From positions 87,586 to 151,585 of the forward strand of contig CANLOQ010000006.1 of the NCBI GenBank assembly GCA_947492925.1: DNA of 64,000 nt. Direction: 5' to 3'. The translations under genes were made by a program, and so were the position numbers. Positions 25,739 through 33,485 of the stretch are shown piece by piece. The notes beneath the pieces were generated by a model. The model was not told the origin of the DNA. It worked only from the letters and a program-made list of their open reading frames with translations, and made no database searches. Each line of letters starts with the position of its first letter. Within the stretch, counting starts at the first letter, position 1. The stretch is from an uncultured Sulfitobacter sp. (GTDB lineage Bacteria; Pseudomonadota; Alphaproteobacteria; Rhodobacterales; Rhodobacteraceae).

Positions 25739-25743
25739 AACCT

Positions 25744-25772
25744 TAGATATCTCTCCCGTGAATCGAAGTCAA
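25744..25772 (-). promoter_or_regulatory. Promoter of the antisense RNA
   Basis: TTGACT, 17-bp spacer, TATCTA on the minus strand, the best sigma70-like promoter seen in this region. It drives a short RNA toward repB. Confidence 0.75.
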
Positions 25773-25800
25773 CGACACAACACCGATTTGGTGAACGGGA
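25754..25800 (+). promoter_or_regulatory. repC leader stem-loop
   Basis: TCCCGT (25754-25759) pairs with ACGGGA (25795-25800) and, inside it, AATCG (25761-25765) with CGATT (25784-25788). This lies in the repC leader upstream of GGAGG (25825-25829). It is probably part of the RNA structure that the antisense RNA switches. Confidence 0.5.
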
Positions 25801-25842
25801 TTCTTTTGCCTTCATTCAACTGATGGAGGTTTAACAACACTC

Positions 25843-27153
25843 ATGACACATACAGGTTGGCGCAAGCCAACACCGGGCCTTGTCGCCGCTGAAAAGCACG
25901 CACAAGCCGGTGAACGGCTATCGATACCCAAATCACAGGCAATCGTTGCAGCCAAGAAGATCGGGGCTGCGATCGGGCTCAAGTCCCAGGACTTGCTTTT
26001 GCTCGACACGTTCGGGGCTGTCACGCAGCCACAGGACTGGGAGCAGGGCAGGCGGCCCATCGTATGGGCCTCCAATAACTTCCTGATGGAGCAGACAGGT
26101 TTCTCCCTAGCGACATTGAAGCGTCACGCCCGCCGACTCTGCGAAGCGGGCCTCATCGCGTTCAAAGACAGCCCCAACGGCAAGCGCTATGGTTACAGGG
26201 ACGACGAGGGCGTCATCGTGGAGGCCTATGGCTTTGACCTGGCCCCTCTGGCGGCTCGTACAGCTGAGTTTGAAGCGCTTCATGCCCAGATCCTTGAGGA
26301 ACGGCAGTTCTGCAAGTCACTGCGCAACACAATCACCGTGACGCGCCGTGTAATCCGCGCAAAGATCGAGAAAGCTTTGGAAAGCCACCTCAAAGGCCCG
26401 TGGCGCGAACTGCAGGATGAGTTCGCCCTGATGCTGGAGAAGCTCCCTAAGCGCTCCACAGGGCCAGATAAGCTGCTCAACATCGTTGATTGGTTCAAAG
26501 CACTCCAGGAGCGCGTAGAAGCTGCTTTCGAGGCGGCTTTTGAGTGGCTGGACGAAACGGACGCAAAACCGCCCTCACAGGAGGATTCAACAGCGCCTAA
26601 CGTTGTTTCATATTATCAAAATATGAACCCCAGGGAGGTCACCAATGAGCCTCACATACTAACTACAAACCAACCTGATCCTGTAGATAGTAACTGCTTT
26701 AGAAAAAAGCACGCGGCGGGCGTTGAGCCAGAAAATCTCCCAACTGAGCGGATTGAGAGACCGGAAGAGGTCGATCTTGAGGGCGAGTGGAGCATCCACA
26801 CCAACAAGCGGCGATCCGATATTGATATTCCGACGCTGATGCTGACCTGTCCGCAGTTTGGCGAGCTGGCGCGGGGCATGGAGGGCTATATCCGCGATTG
26901 GAACGGTGTGCATAGGGCCGCGGCCAAAATCAGACCGATGGTCGGCATTTCGGAACATGCCTGGAACACGGCGCAGAAGGCGCTTGGGGCCGAAGTTGCG
27001 GCCGCCGCAGTCGCTTTGATCTACGATAAGCATGCGTCGGGGGAGGTTTCGTCGCCGGGTGGATATCTGCGGGGTATGGTTCAGAAGGCTCAGGCGGGCG
27101 AATTGCATTTGGATCGCAGTTTCTATGGGCGATTGAGCGAAGTAAGGGTGTGA
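25843..27153 (+). CDS. repC: RepC replication initiator of the repABC module
   Basis: 436 residues, the usual RepC size. The N-terminal domain is a winged helix that binds the origin (LLLLDTFGAVTQPQDW, IVWASNNFLMEQTGFSLATLKRHARRLCEAGLI, KRYGYRD). A helical middle, an AT-rich linker segment and a conserved C-terminal domain (PTLMLTCPQFGELARG, then SPGGYLRGMVQKAQAGEL) follow. RepC is rate-limiting for replication and acts mainly in cis. GGAGG lies 13 bp before the ATG, a wide spacing. Confidence 0.93.
   Translation: MTHTGWRKPTPGLVAAEKHAQAGERLSIPKSQAIVAAKKIGAAIGLKSQDLLLLDTFGAVTQPQDWEQGRRPIVWASNNFLMEQTGFSLATLKRHARRLCEAGLIAFKDSPNGKRYGYRDDEGVIVEAYGFDLAPLAARTAEFEALHAQILEERQFCKSLRNTITVTRRVIRAKIEKALESHLKGPWRELQDEFALMLEKLPKRSTGPDKLLNIVDWFKALQERVEAAFEAAFEWLDETDAKPPSQEDSTAPNVVSYYQNMNPREVTNEPHILTTNQPDPVDSNCFRKKHAAGVEPENLPTERIERPEEVDLEGEWSIHTNKRRSDIDIPTLMLTCPQFGELARGMEGYIRDWNGVHRAAAKIRPMVGISEHAWNTAQKALGAEVAAAAVALIYDKHASGEVSSPGGYLRGMVQKAQAGELHLDRSFYGRLSEVRV
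26588..26710. other. Probable replication origin (AT-rich segment inside repC)
   Basis: In known repABC plasmids the origin lies within repC in an AT-rich tract. Here the local composition drops sharply over these bases, with an inverted repeat CATATT...AATATG (about 26608-26624). The surrounding repC sequence is GC-rich. Confidence 0.5.
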
Positions 27154-27204
27154 CATGCGACACGTGACACTTGACATATGCTGCTTGGTAGGATAGGTAA
27201 AACG

Positions 27205-27495
27205 ATGAAAATTGAGAGCATCGGCCACAAGGGCCTCCGGCGTTTCTTCGGGTCCGGAAATCCGAAAGGTCTGGTGGGTGATACGGATAGGCTCAGAAAG
27301 ATGCTCGCATTCATTGACGCGGCAGCCGACCTTGAAGAGCTCGCAACGCCGCCGAACTACGGCCTTCACCAATTGACCGGTGACCGGAAGGGAACCTGGT
27401 CAATGACTGTAACAAAGAACTGGCGGATGACGTTTCGGTTGAATGACGAAGGTGCTCTGACAGATATGGAACTGGAGGACTATCATGGCTCTTGA
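27205..27495 (+). CDS. higB: HigB-like (RelE superfamily) toxin
   Basis: 96 residues from the ATG at 27205. The pattern KGLRRFFGSGNPKGL, LRKMLAFIDAA, GLHQLTGDRKGTWSMTVTKNWRMTFRL is that of HigB mRNA interferases. These cut mRNA on the ribosome and are neutralised by HigA. The toxin-first order and the 11-bp overlap with the downstream antitoxin gene are typical of higBA. It is likely a plasmid addiction module, placed right after repC. TTGACA at 27171-27176 may be its -35 box. Confidence 0.88.
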   Translation: MKIESIGHKGLRRFFGSGNPKGLVGDTDRLRKMLAFIDAAADLEELATPPNYGLHQLTGDRKGTWSMTVTKNWRMTFRLNDEGALTDMELEDYHGS

Positions 27496-27787
27496 AATGC
27501 ACCCGTCTTTGACGGTCCATGTTGGCGACTGGCTTAAGACAGAAATCGTCGAACCGGCGTCGATCAGTGTCAAGGATCTGGCCGATCATTTCGGTGTGTC
27601 CCGGCAGGCTCTGAGCAGCTTGCTCAATGGCAGTGCGGGATTGTCGGCAGAGATGGCGATCCGGTTTGAGAAAGCCTTTGGCGTCAAAGCCGATACGCTC
27701 CTGCGCATGCAGACGAGTTATGAACTGGCGCAAGCGCGGCAGCATGAAGATGACATCAAGGTGCAAAGGCTGAAGGCAGTCGCTTGA
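27485..27787 (+). CDS. higA: HigA-like antitoxin (XRE family)
   Basis: 100 residues with a helix-turn-helix (VKDLADHFGVSRQALSSLLNGSAGLSAEMAIRFEKAFG, about residues 25-62), the VapI/HigA pattern. It binds and blocks the upstream HigB and normally represses the operon. The ATG lies within the end of higB (11-bp overlap). Confidence 0.88.
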   Translation: MALEMHPSLTVHVGDWLKTEIVEPASISVKDLADHFGVSRQALSSLLNGSAGLSAEMAIRFEKAFGVKADTLLRMQTSYELAQARQHEDDIKVQRLKAVA

Positions 27788-27800
27788 TAGGGCAGGGGCG

Positions 27801-28898
27801 TCAGAGACCCGCCGCTTTGGTCAGATTGACCCGGAACCGATCCCGGCGGCGCTGATATTTGCGCGTCATCTCGGCTGACGCATGGCCGAGGTGTTTCTGG
27901 ACATAGCGTTCGTCAACTTCGGCAGAACTCGCGAGGCCGGCGCGCAACGAGTGACCCGAGAAGAGCGCCAATCGTTCTTTTTCAGGCAGGTCTGAGCGGA
28001 TACCGGCGTCTAGCACGGTTTGCTTAATGAGGCGCGCGACGTGCTTATCCGAGAGCCTTGCCGGAAGGGCTTTCTTGCCATCACGAGAGGTGCGTACGAA
28101 CAGAGGCCCAAAATCGATCCTGGCAAAATGCAACCACTTCTCAAGGGCATGAACGGGGCAGGTTTGGTTGCTTGATCCCCGGCCAATCTCAACCTCGCGC
28201 CAGCCTGTTTTTGCGTTAAGCGTGAGCAATGCGCCGTCGTCCAGCACCTCGATCCAGCCACCAGAATCTGGAGTATCGTCCTTGCTAAAATCAAGGCTGA
28301 CGATCTCGGAACGCCGCAGCCCGCCCGCATAGCCGATCAGCAGGATCGCCCGGTCTCGCAGGCCACGCAGGTCATAGGGCAGGCAAGCGACCATCGCCAA
28401 AATGTCATCGCGCAGAATGGCTTCTTTTTGCACCGGCGGGCGGGCATGCTTGCGTTTGATCCCGGCTAGCACTGTAGCGATGTGTCGATCCTTGCGATCG
28501 AGCGTGAAGCCACGTTGCTGGTAGTGCCAGGCAAGACCGGAGAGGCGACGCTCGATGGTCGTGACCGTGATTGCTGAGGTCTTGCCAACAGGCGCAGCCA
28601 GGTCCGCCAGATAGAGACCAACCATTTCGGGAGAGGGGGGCAAGGGGTCCGTCCCCCTGATCCGGCACCAGCGCCCAAAGTGTTTCCAGTCGGCCGCGTA
28701 AGCCTTGTTAGTGTTTTCGGCTGTGGCGGCTTTGGCGTAATCGCGCGCGGTGTCGACAAGGCGATCAAGCGCCCCTGAGCCTGCGACATGCGTGGGCAGG
28801 TCGATGCCATCGCTTTTCTCTTGATCTCTTTCGTCGTTCTGAGCATCGTGGAAAGCACCAGAGTGTGATGACGTTGGTTTCTCGTCCTCTGTTGTCAT
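27801..28898 (-). CDS. Tyrosine recombinase (plasmid resolvase-type integrase)
   Basis: 365 residues: a SAM-like core-binding domain (about 45-140, TNKAYAADWKHFGRWC) and a catalytic domain. Catalytic residues visible are Arg in GYAGGLRRSEIVSLD, His/Arg in GHSLRAGLA, His in KHLGHAS, and the Tyr in MTRKYQRRRDRF. It is convergent with higA and divergent from the DUF1403 gene. Recombinases of this kind next to repABC are thought to resolve plasmid multimers. A dif-like inverted repeat sits 55 bp upstream of its start (28953-28977). Confidence 0.9.
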   Translation of the reverse strand: MTTEDEKPTSSHSGAFHDAQNDERDQEKSDGIDLPTHVAGSGALDRLVDTARDYAKAATAENTNKAYAADWKHFGRWCRIRGTDPLPPSPEMVGLYLADLAAPVGKTSAITVTTIERRLSGLAWHYQQRGFTLDRKDRHIATVLAGIKRKHARPPVQKEAILRDDILAMVACLPYDLRGLRDRAILLIGYAGGLRRSEIVSLDFSKDDTPDSGGWIEVLDDGALLTLNAKTGWREVEIGRGSSNQTCPVHALEKWLHFARIDFGPLFVRTSRDGKKALPARLSDKHVARLIKQTVLDAGIRSDLPEKERLALFSGHSLRAGLASSAEVDERYVQKHLGHASAEMTRKYQRRRDRFRVNLTKAAGL

Positions 28899-28952
28899 TA
28901 TTTCCCCGAAAATCTGCTAATTTTGAGACCGTGCTGCAGCCTATCTTTTTGT

Positions 28953-28977
28953 GTCCGATAATGCAAACTTATTGGAC
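28953..28977. other. dif-like crossover site candidate beside the recombinase gene
   Basis: GTCCGATAA (28953-28961) and TTATTGGAC (28969-28977) are inverted with one mismatch around a 7-bp centre, the geometry of a tyrosine-recombinase core site. It lies between the divergent recombinase and DUF1403 genes. Confidence 0.45.
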
Positions 28978-29055
28978 GTCAAAAGGAGCTGTATTGTGGG
29001 GCGGTTATCACATCATATTGTAGACGAAAGCGCCGCGACAGGATAGTGTTGCGGC

Positions 29056-30009
29056 ATGACCTATCAGCCTGCTGCACTCTCTGACGACTTGAACACTCTA
29101 CCCAAGCTGCCGTCCTGGGTCACCTCAGGACGTGCAGAAACCTTTGAGTCTGTGGCATTTCGGTCCGGGGCGATGCTGACGGTGCTCGACCAGTTGATCA
29201 GCGATCCCAGGCAGGACGTACCGGTGAAACTTTTGGCCAACCGGCTGGCGCTGAGCGCGGCGACGGCGACGTCGAGACTGGAAGGGCGGCTGGCGCGGGA
29301 GGCGGATATCCGCGATGCCTTTCACCTGACGCCACCGGGCGAGGCACGTGGACCCGATGGCGATCTCCTGGCCTTCTGGCGCGAGGGTGCGCGGCAGCGG
29401 CCAGATGGGACGGGAGAGATCGCCGACTTGGTCGGTGCCAACTTCGCGGGCGAGGTGGGTGTCTGGTTGGATGCGGGACAGGACCGGGCCCGAACACATG
29501 GACCGCTGGCGGGCTGCGTAGCCGTCCTACAGGCCGTGCTCGAGGTCGACGACCGGGCAGAACGGGTCGCCTGTCTGCTCTCGGATATCGTCTTGGCGCA
29601 GGCATTGAACTGGAAGACAATGCTTCCGGTCTCGACACAGCGGCTGACAAAGGCAGCGCTGCGGGGCCTGGCCGCGGACGGGCAGGGGGCAGAGCTGGCG
29701 ATTCAACAGCGCCTCTTACTATCCGTAGAGGAGACGATCCGATTGGCCCGAGACCTGGCACAGCGCGGCGCGGCGCTGCGAACGGTGGCACCAAAATTGC
29801 GGGCCAAGGGATCGGACGCGGCCGTCGCACTGTTCCTGTCTGAGGATGCCGTGGCACCCTCAACGATGCTGTCCCCAATGATCCAAGGGACGAGTTTACC
29901 GATGACCGACCGGGCAGCACGGCGCTTTTGTGACCGGTTGGTTGAGCTTGGTGTCGCGCAGGAACTCACCGGGCGACCAACCTTCCGGCTGTATGGGGTT
30001 GTGCGATGA
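29056..30009 (+). CDS. DUF1403 family protein
   Basis: A 317-residue, Ala/Leu/Arg-rich helical protein without membrane segments. The signature SWVTSGRAETFESVAFRSGAML near the start and LVELGVAQELTGRPTFRLYG at the end fit DUF1403, a family found next to scpB on Rhodobacterales plasmids. The function is unknown. It overlaps scpB by 4 bp, so the two are likely co-translated. Confidence 0.78.
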   Translation: MTYQPAALSDDLNTLPKLPSWVTSGRAETFESVAFRSGAMLTVLDQLISDPRQDVPVKLLANRLALSAATATSRLEGRLAREADIRDAFHLTPPGEARGPDGDLLAFWREGARQRPDGTGEIADLVGANFAGEVGVWLDAGQDRARTHGPLAGCVAVLQAVLEVDDRAERVACLLSDIVLAQALNWKTMLPVSTQRLTKAALRGLAADGQGAELAIQQRLLLSVEETIRLARDLAQRGAALRTVAPKLRAKGSDAAVALFLSEDAVAPSTMLSPMIQGTSLPMTDRAARRFCDRLVELGVAQELTGRPTFRLYGVVR

Positions 30010-30665
30010 CCCGCACCGCCATGAATGTTGCAGCCAAACGTAAGTCCGCGAAGGGGCTAGACGTCCCGACGGGCGAAGGCCTGTTTGACCGGGAACTCGC
30101 GGATTTGCCGCAAGATCTGCGTTGGCGTGAATGGATGGGGCGGATCGAAGCCGTACTCTTCGCGAGTGCCTCGCCGGTTGGCCGCGACGACCTGACCCGC
30201 GTGGTGGGGCAGGCGGCGTCGGTCGAGATGCTGATCGAAGATATCCAGGCCGAGTTGGTCGGAAGACCTTACGAGCTGGTCCAGGTTGCAGGCGGCTGGA
30301 TGTTCAGAACCCGAACGCAGTTTGCCGATGCCATCGAGGCGGCGGCCGATCTTGGCGAACAATCTCTCGCCTTCACCGAGATGGAGATGGGCGTGCTCTG
30401 CGCCATCGCCTATCACCAGCCCATCGACCGGGCGGGGCTCAAGGACATCTTTGGCAAGGAGGTGAGCCGCGATCTGCTCGCCCGGCTGCGCTACAAGGAT
30501 CTGATCGCCAGCGGTCCGCGCTCGCCGCGGCCCGGTGCGCCGCACACGTTCGTCACGACAGAGACATTTTTAACAACCTTCGATTTGCAGACCCTGCGAG
30601 ATTTGCCAGAGCTGGACTTGGCTACTGATGGCGCGAATGAACAGGCCCGAACTCTGCATGTTTGA
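30006..30665 (+). CDS. scpB: ScpB-like chromosome/plasmid segregation protein
   Basis: 219 residues with two winged helices typical of ScpB: RIEAVLFASASPVGRDDLTRVVG (about 42-64) and MGVLCAIAYHQPIDRAGLKDIFGKEVSRDLLARL (about 128-161), then FVTTETFLTTFDL. ScpB binds ScpA in the SMC complex that compacts DNA. No scpA or smc is in the window, so it either joins host ScpA/SMC or has a plasmid-specific job with the coupled DUF1403 protein. Confidence 0.85.
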   Translation: MTRTAMNVAAKRKSAKGLDVPTGEGLFDRELADLPQDLRWREWMGRIEAVLFASASPVGRDDLTRVVGQAASVEMLIEDIQAELVGRPYELVQVAGGWMFRTRTQFADAIEAAADLGEQSLAFTEMEMGVLCAIAYHQPIDRAGLKDIFGKEVSRDLLARLRYKDLIASGPRSPRPGAPHTFVTTETFLTTFDLQTLRDLPELDLATDGANEQARTLHV

Positions 30666-30722
30666 AGGTGCTCGCTTTCAATTGGTCGGGCTTTGACTTT
30701 CAATCAGTCGGAGGTATGAGCA

Positions 30723-30766
30723 AGTTTTACGTGCAAATGCACAGCAGAGTTTACGTGTGATTGCAC
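30723..30766. repeat. Two direct copies of a ~20-bp motif
   Basis: AGTTTTACGTGCAAATGCAC (30723-30742) and GAGTTTACGTGTGATTGCAC (30747-30766) agree at 14 of 20 positions with a 24-bp period. They could be a remnant transposon end or a binding site. No transposase is adjacent. Confidence 0.35.
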
Positions 30767-30788
30767 TCCTCTGAGGTATAGGATTGAC

Positions 30789-30844
30789 TTCTATAGCTCA
30801 AAAATGCTCACCCTGTGAGTTATAGAAAGGGATTCTATAACTCA
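30789..30844. promoter_or_regulatory. Triple half-site operator of the Fic gene
   Basis: Three half-sites: TTCTATAGCTCA (30789-30800), TGAGTTATAGAA (30816-30827) and TTCTATAACTCA (30833-30844). The last two form a perfect 12-bp inverted repeat with a 5-bp spacer that runs into the Fic ATG. The Fic protein ends in a winged-helix domain, so autorepression is likely. Confidence 0.65.
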
Positions 30845-31959
30845 TGGCATGGAACTGGCAGATATCCGGTTGGCCGGATTTCCGGTATGACGCGGCCGCG
30901 CTAGCACCACTCGAACAGCGATTTTTGCTGTCCTCAGGCGAAGTCCTGGGTGCCGTTCAGCATGTCAATACAGCGGAGCGTGATCAACTCCGCATCGACC
31001 TGCTGAGCGATGAGGCCATGAAAACCAGCGCCATTGAAGGCGAGATGCTTGACCGGCGCAGTGTGCAATCCTCGCTGCGCCGACACCTCGGATTGGAACC
31101 GGACAACTATCCGAACAAACCCCGGGAGCAGGGCGTGGCTGAAATGATGGTCGACGTCTACTCGACCCATGCCGAGCCCCTTGAGCATGACACGCTCTTC
31201 CGGTGGCACGAAATGCTCTTGTCTTTCGACAAACGGCTCGAAGCCATCGGATCCTATCGCCGGCATGAAGATGCGATGCAGATTGTTTCGGGTCGTCTTG
31301 ATCGCCCGGTCGTGCATTTTGAGGCTCCGTCATCTGCGCAGGTTCCGGGCGAGATGGACCGATATGTCAATTGGTTCAACCGAACAGGGCCGGATGACGA
31401 AGAGTCCTTGCCAGCATTGACGCGAGCAGGCCTGGGTCATCTCTATTTCGAGAGTATCCATCCATTCGAAGACGGAAATGGTCGTTTGGGTCGAGCCCTG
31501 GCCGAAAAGTCCCTGGCTCAGAATATCGGCCAGCCAAGCCTCATCGCGCTCGCCTTCACCATCGAGCGAAAGCGGAAGGACTATTACGATCAACTTGAGC
31601 GGCACCAGAAGACACTGGATGTCACGCCTTGGCTAGTGTGGTTTGCAGAGGCCGTTCTGGCAGCGCAGCAGGTCACCCTCGACCGCGCGGGCTTCTTCAT
31701 CGCCAAGGCGCATTTCTACGACCGGCACCGCGAAGCACTGAACGAAAGACAAGGCAAGGTGCTGGCGCGCATGTTCCGGGAGGGGCCAGACGGGTTCAAA
31801 GGTGGCCTGAGTGCGGAGAATTATCTTGCGATCACTGGGACGTCTCGGGCGACGGCGACACGTGACCTTCAGAACCTTGTTGAGTTGGGTGCCGTTGCCC
31901 GGTCTGGAGAACGACGGCACACACGTTACTGGCTCAACCTCGAAGAGATATCTCCCTAA
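30844..31959 (+). CDS. Fic family protein with DUF4172 N-terminus and C-terminal winged helix
   Basis: 371 residues. The N-terminus (MAWNWQISGWPDFRYD) is the DUF4172 type. An inhibitory-helix motif TSAIEGE (about 61-67, matching [S/T]xxxE[G/N]) precedes the full catalytic loop HPFEDGNGRLGR (about 206-217). A winged-helix region (NYLAITGTSRATATRDLQNLVELGAV) ends the protein. Fic enzymes transfer AMP or similar groups to proteins and are autoinhibited by the SxxxEG helix, so this should be an active, self-inhibited AMPylase. No antitoxin gene is adjacent. The ATG is embedded in a 12-bp palindrome. Confidence 0.9.
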   Translation: MAWNWQISGWPDFRYDAAALAPLEQRFLLSSGEVLGAVQHVNTAERDQLRIDLLSDEAMKTSAIEGEMLDRRSVQSSLRRHLGLEPDNYPNKPREQGVAEMMVDVYSTHAEPLEHDTLFRWHEMLLSFDKRLEAIGSYRRHEDAMQIVSGRLDRPVVHFEAPSSAQVPGEMDRYVNWFNRTGPDDEESLPALTRAGLGHLYFESIHPFEDGNGRLGRALAEKSLAQNIGQPSLIALAFTIERKRKDYYDQLERHQKTLDVTPWLVWFAEAVLAAQQVTLDRAGFFIAKAHFYDRHREALNERQGKVLARMFREGPDGFKGGLSAENYLAITGTSRATATRDLQNLVELGAVARSGERRHTRYWLNLEEISP

Positions 31960-32220
31960 CCTATTTCGAAATGTTCGGCGCAGGGGAAATTTGCTGTAAG
32001 GCTACTGGCAAGCTTGGTTTGAGCTATGGACCGAAATCCAATTTTTTATACTTGCCCGAGAATGCGATAAAAACAAGGTGACTACGATGGTGCGCACATC
32101 GCCTGATCCAGCTTACGGGCCACCCAATTGCAAAGATTTTTTTGAAAGGAAAGCCTGAAGGGCTAGCGTCAGGGGCAATTGATATTGGGTGTATGTTTCG
32201 TGAGAGATTTAGGCCGTCGA

Positions 32221-33471
32221 TCAGGTCCCTCTATGGCAGACATGGGCGGTAACGAACTCATTAGATTGATCAACTTGTACGGGGAAATTCTTCCAGAGGT
32301 CTCTAAGTACCTCAGGATGTGGGTGATACGTTTGACCGCGGTCCGGATCTGAGGAAATTATACTGAACTGAGGATCGATGGCAGCAGCCAGCCCAATGTG
32401 CCAGTTCGACTCCGCACCATGATGCGGGACCTGAAGGATTGATATGCTGCCTAACCTCTGGAGACCTAGCGTATGCTGAATTCGAGACCAATCGATGGGG
32501 CGCCTTAAGTCTCCGTCGCCAGAGTAGAAAATGGACGCACGCGGAAGCGCCGGCGGGTAAAGTTGGAATAATCGGTGCCAACGGGATGATGGAGTAACGT
32601 TGGTTTCAGCGTCCCACTGCCCGATTGTGCCGGCATAGACAAAAAGGCTCAGGTTGTTTCGTTTTTTGCTGCTTCGAAATGTTGCAAAATACAGCACACG
32701 TAGAGCTTCAAAAGCGTCGGCCATATCTGTCAGATCGGTGCTCAAAAGAATTGGGCGCAGCTCGTTGACCTTGTTCGCAAAAGACTCCGGGTTCGGAGGG
32801 CCGGTGGTCGGATCGTTATATGGTACAAACTCCCAAAGACTCATAACCGTTATCGCAGAGTTCCGCTTTAAGAAGCGCACCTGATGCTCCGTTTTCATGG
32901 CATAGATGAACCATTCATCAGGGTGGTCGGCATTGGGGTCTTCTTTGTCAAAGGAAATCCTCAAACCACCGTCTGGGTCAAATGATCCGGGGTCAGCTTC
33001 ACCTGGTTCTGTTGGACCCTCACCATCGGCAGGAAGAACGAAAATGACATCACCCAAACCATCGCCTGCCATGGCCGAAAGATATACCACTGGATCAACA
33101 AAGAATTGAAAAATTTCTTCGGAGGTGCCAATGCCGAGCTGAATGGCCATGAGCATCCTGTGCCACAAGGGCGCCCACGGCAGTAGGAGGGTTTTCGCGC
33201 CGATCTCGGTAAGGAGCTCTATAACACCACTAATGTGGTCACGGTCGAAATGGGAGAGTACTAGTAAATCTAGCGGGCCGTCTGCCCCACCTTTCAGCCT
33301 ATTGATCTCTGTTGTAACAAGAGCTTTTGACGTAACAGAGCCACAATCATACACCCACCGAAATGGATCTGCGGCGGATGGTGTAACGGACAAAGTTCCT
33401 GAGCAAAATAGTCCCTGCCCGACTGGGTGAAAGCGATAAAAAGCCGTAAGTGTTACTGGAAGAATCTGCAT
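32221..33471 (-). CDS. ComEC-type MBL-fold metallohydrolase
   Basis: 416 residues. The metal-binding motif SHFDRDHISG (His74, Asp76, Asp78, His79) and a later VPHHGAESNWH (His-His) match the MBL domain of ComEC/Rec2-type and stand-alone phosphodiesterase-like hydrolases. There is no membrane segment, so it is a soluble enzyme, possibly acting on nucleic acid or cyclic nucleotides. AGGAAA precedes the start by 9 bp. It is the last gene of a three-gene operon with a zinc-ribbon/HEPN protein (14-bp gap). Base composition is lower in GC than the plasmid backbone, consistent with acquired cargo. Confidence 0.75.
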   Translation of the reverse strand: MQILPVTLTAFYRFHPVGQGLFCSGTLSVTPSAADPFRWVYDCGSVTSKALVTTEINRLKGGADGPLDLLVLSHFDRDHISGVIELLTEIGAKTLLLPWAPLWHRMLMAIQLGIGTSEEIFQFFVDPVVYLSAMAGDGLGDVIFVLPADGEGPTEPGEADPGSFDPDGGLRISFDKEDPNADHPDEWFIYAMKTEHQVRFLKRNSAITVMSLWEFVPYNDPTTGPPNPESFANKVNELRPILLSTDLTDMADAFEALRVLYFATFRSSKKRNNLSLFVYAGTIGQWDAETNVTPSSRWHRLFQLYPPALPRASIFYSGDGDLRRPIDWSRIQHTLGLQRLGSISILQVPHHGAESNWHIGLAAAIDPQFSIISSDPDRGQTYHPHPEVLRDLWKNFPVQVDQSNEFVTAHVCHRGT

Positions 33472-33485
33472 CGGTTTGGTCTTTC

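Noticed and set aside
29198-29920. 240-codon minus-strand frame in the DUF1403 gene
   Set aside because: Pro/Arg-rich composition typical of an antisense frame; the plus-strand gene is coupled to scpB.
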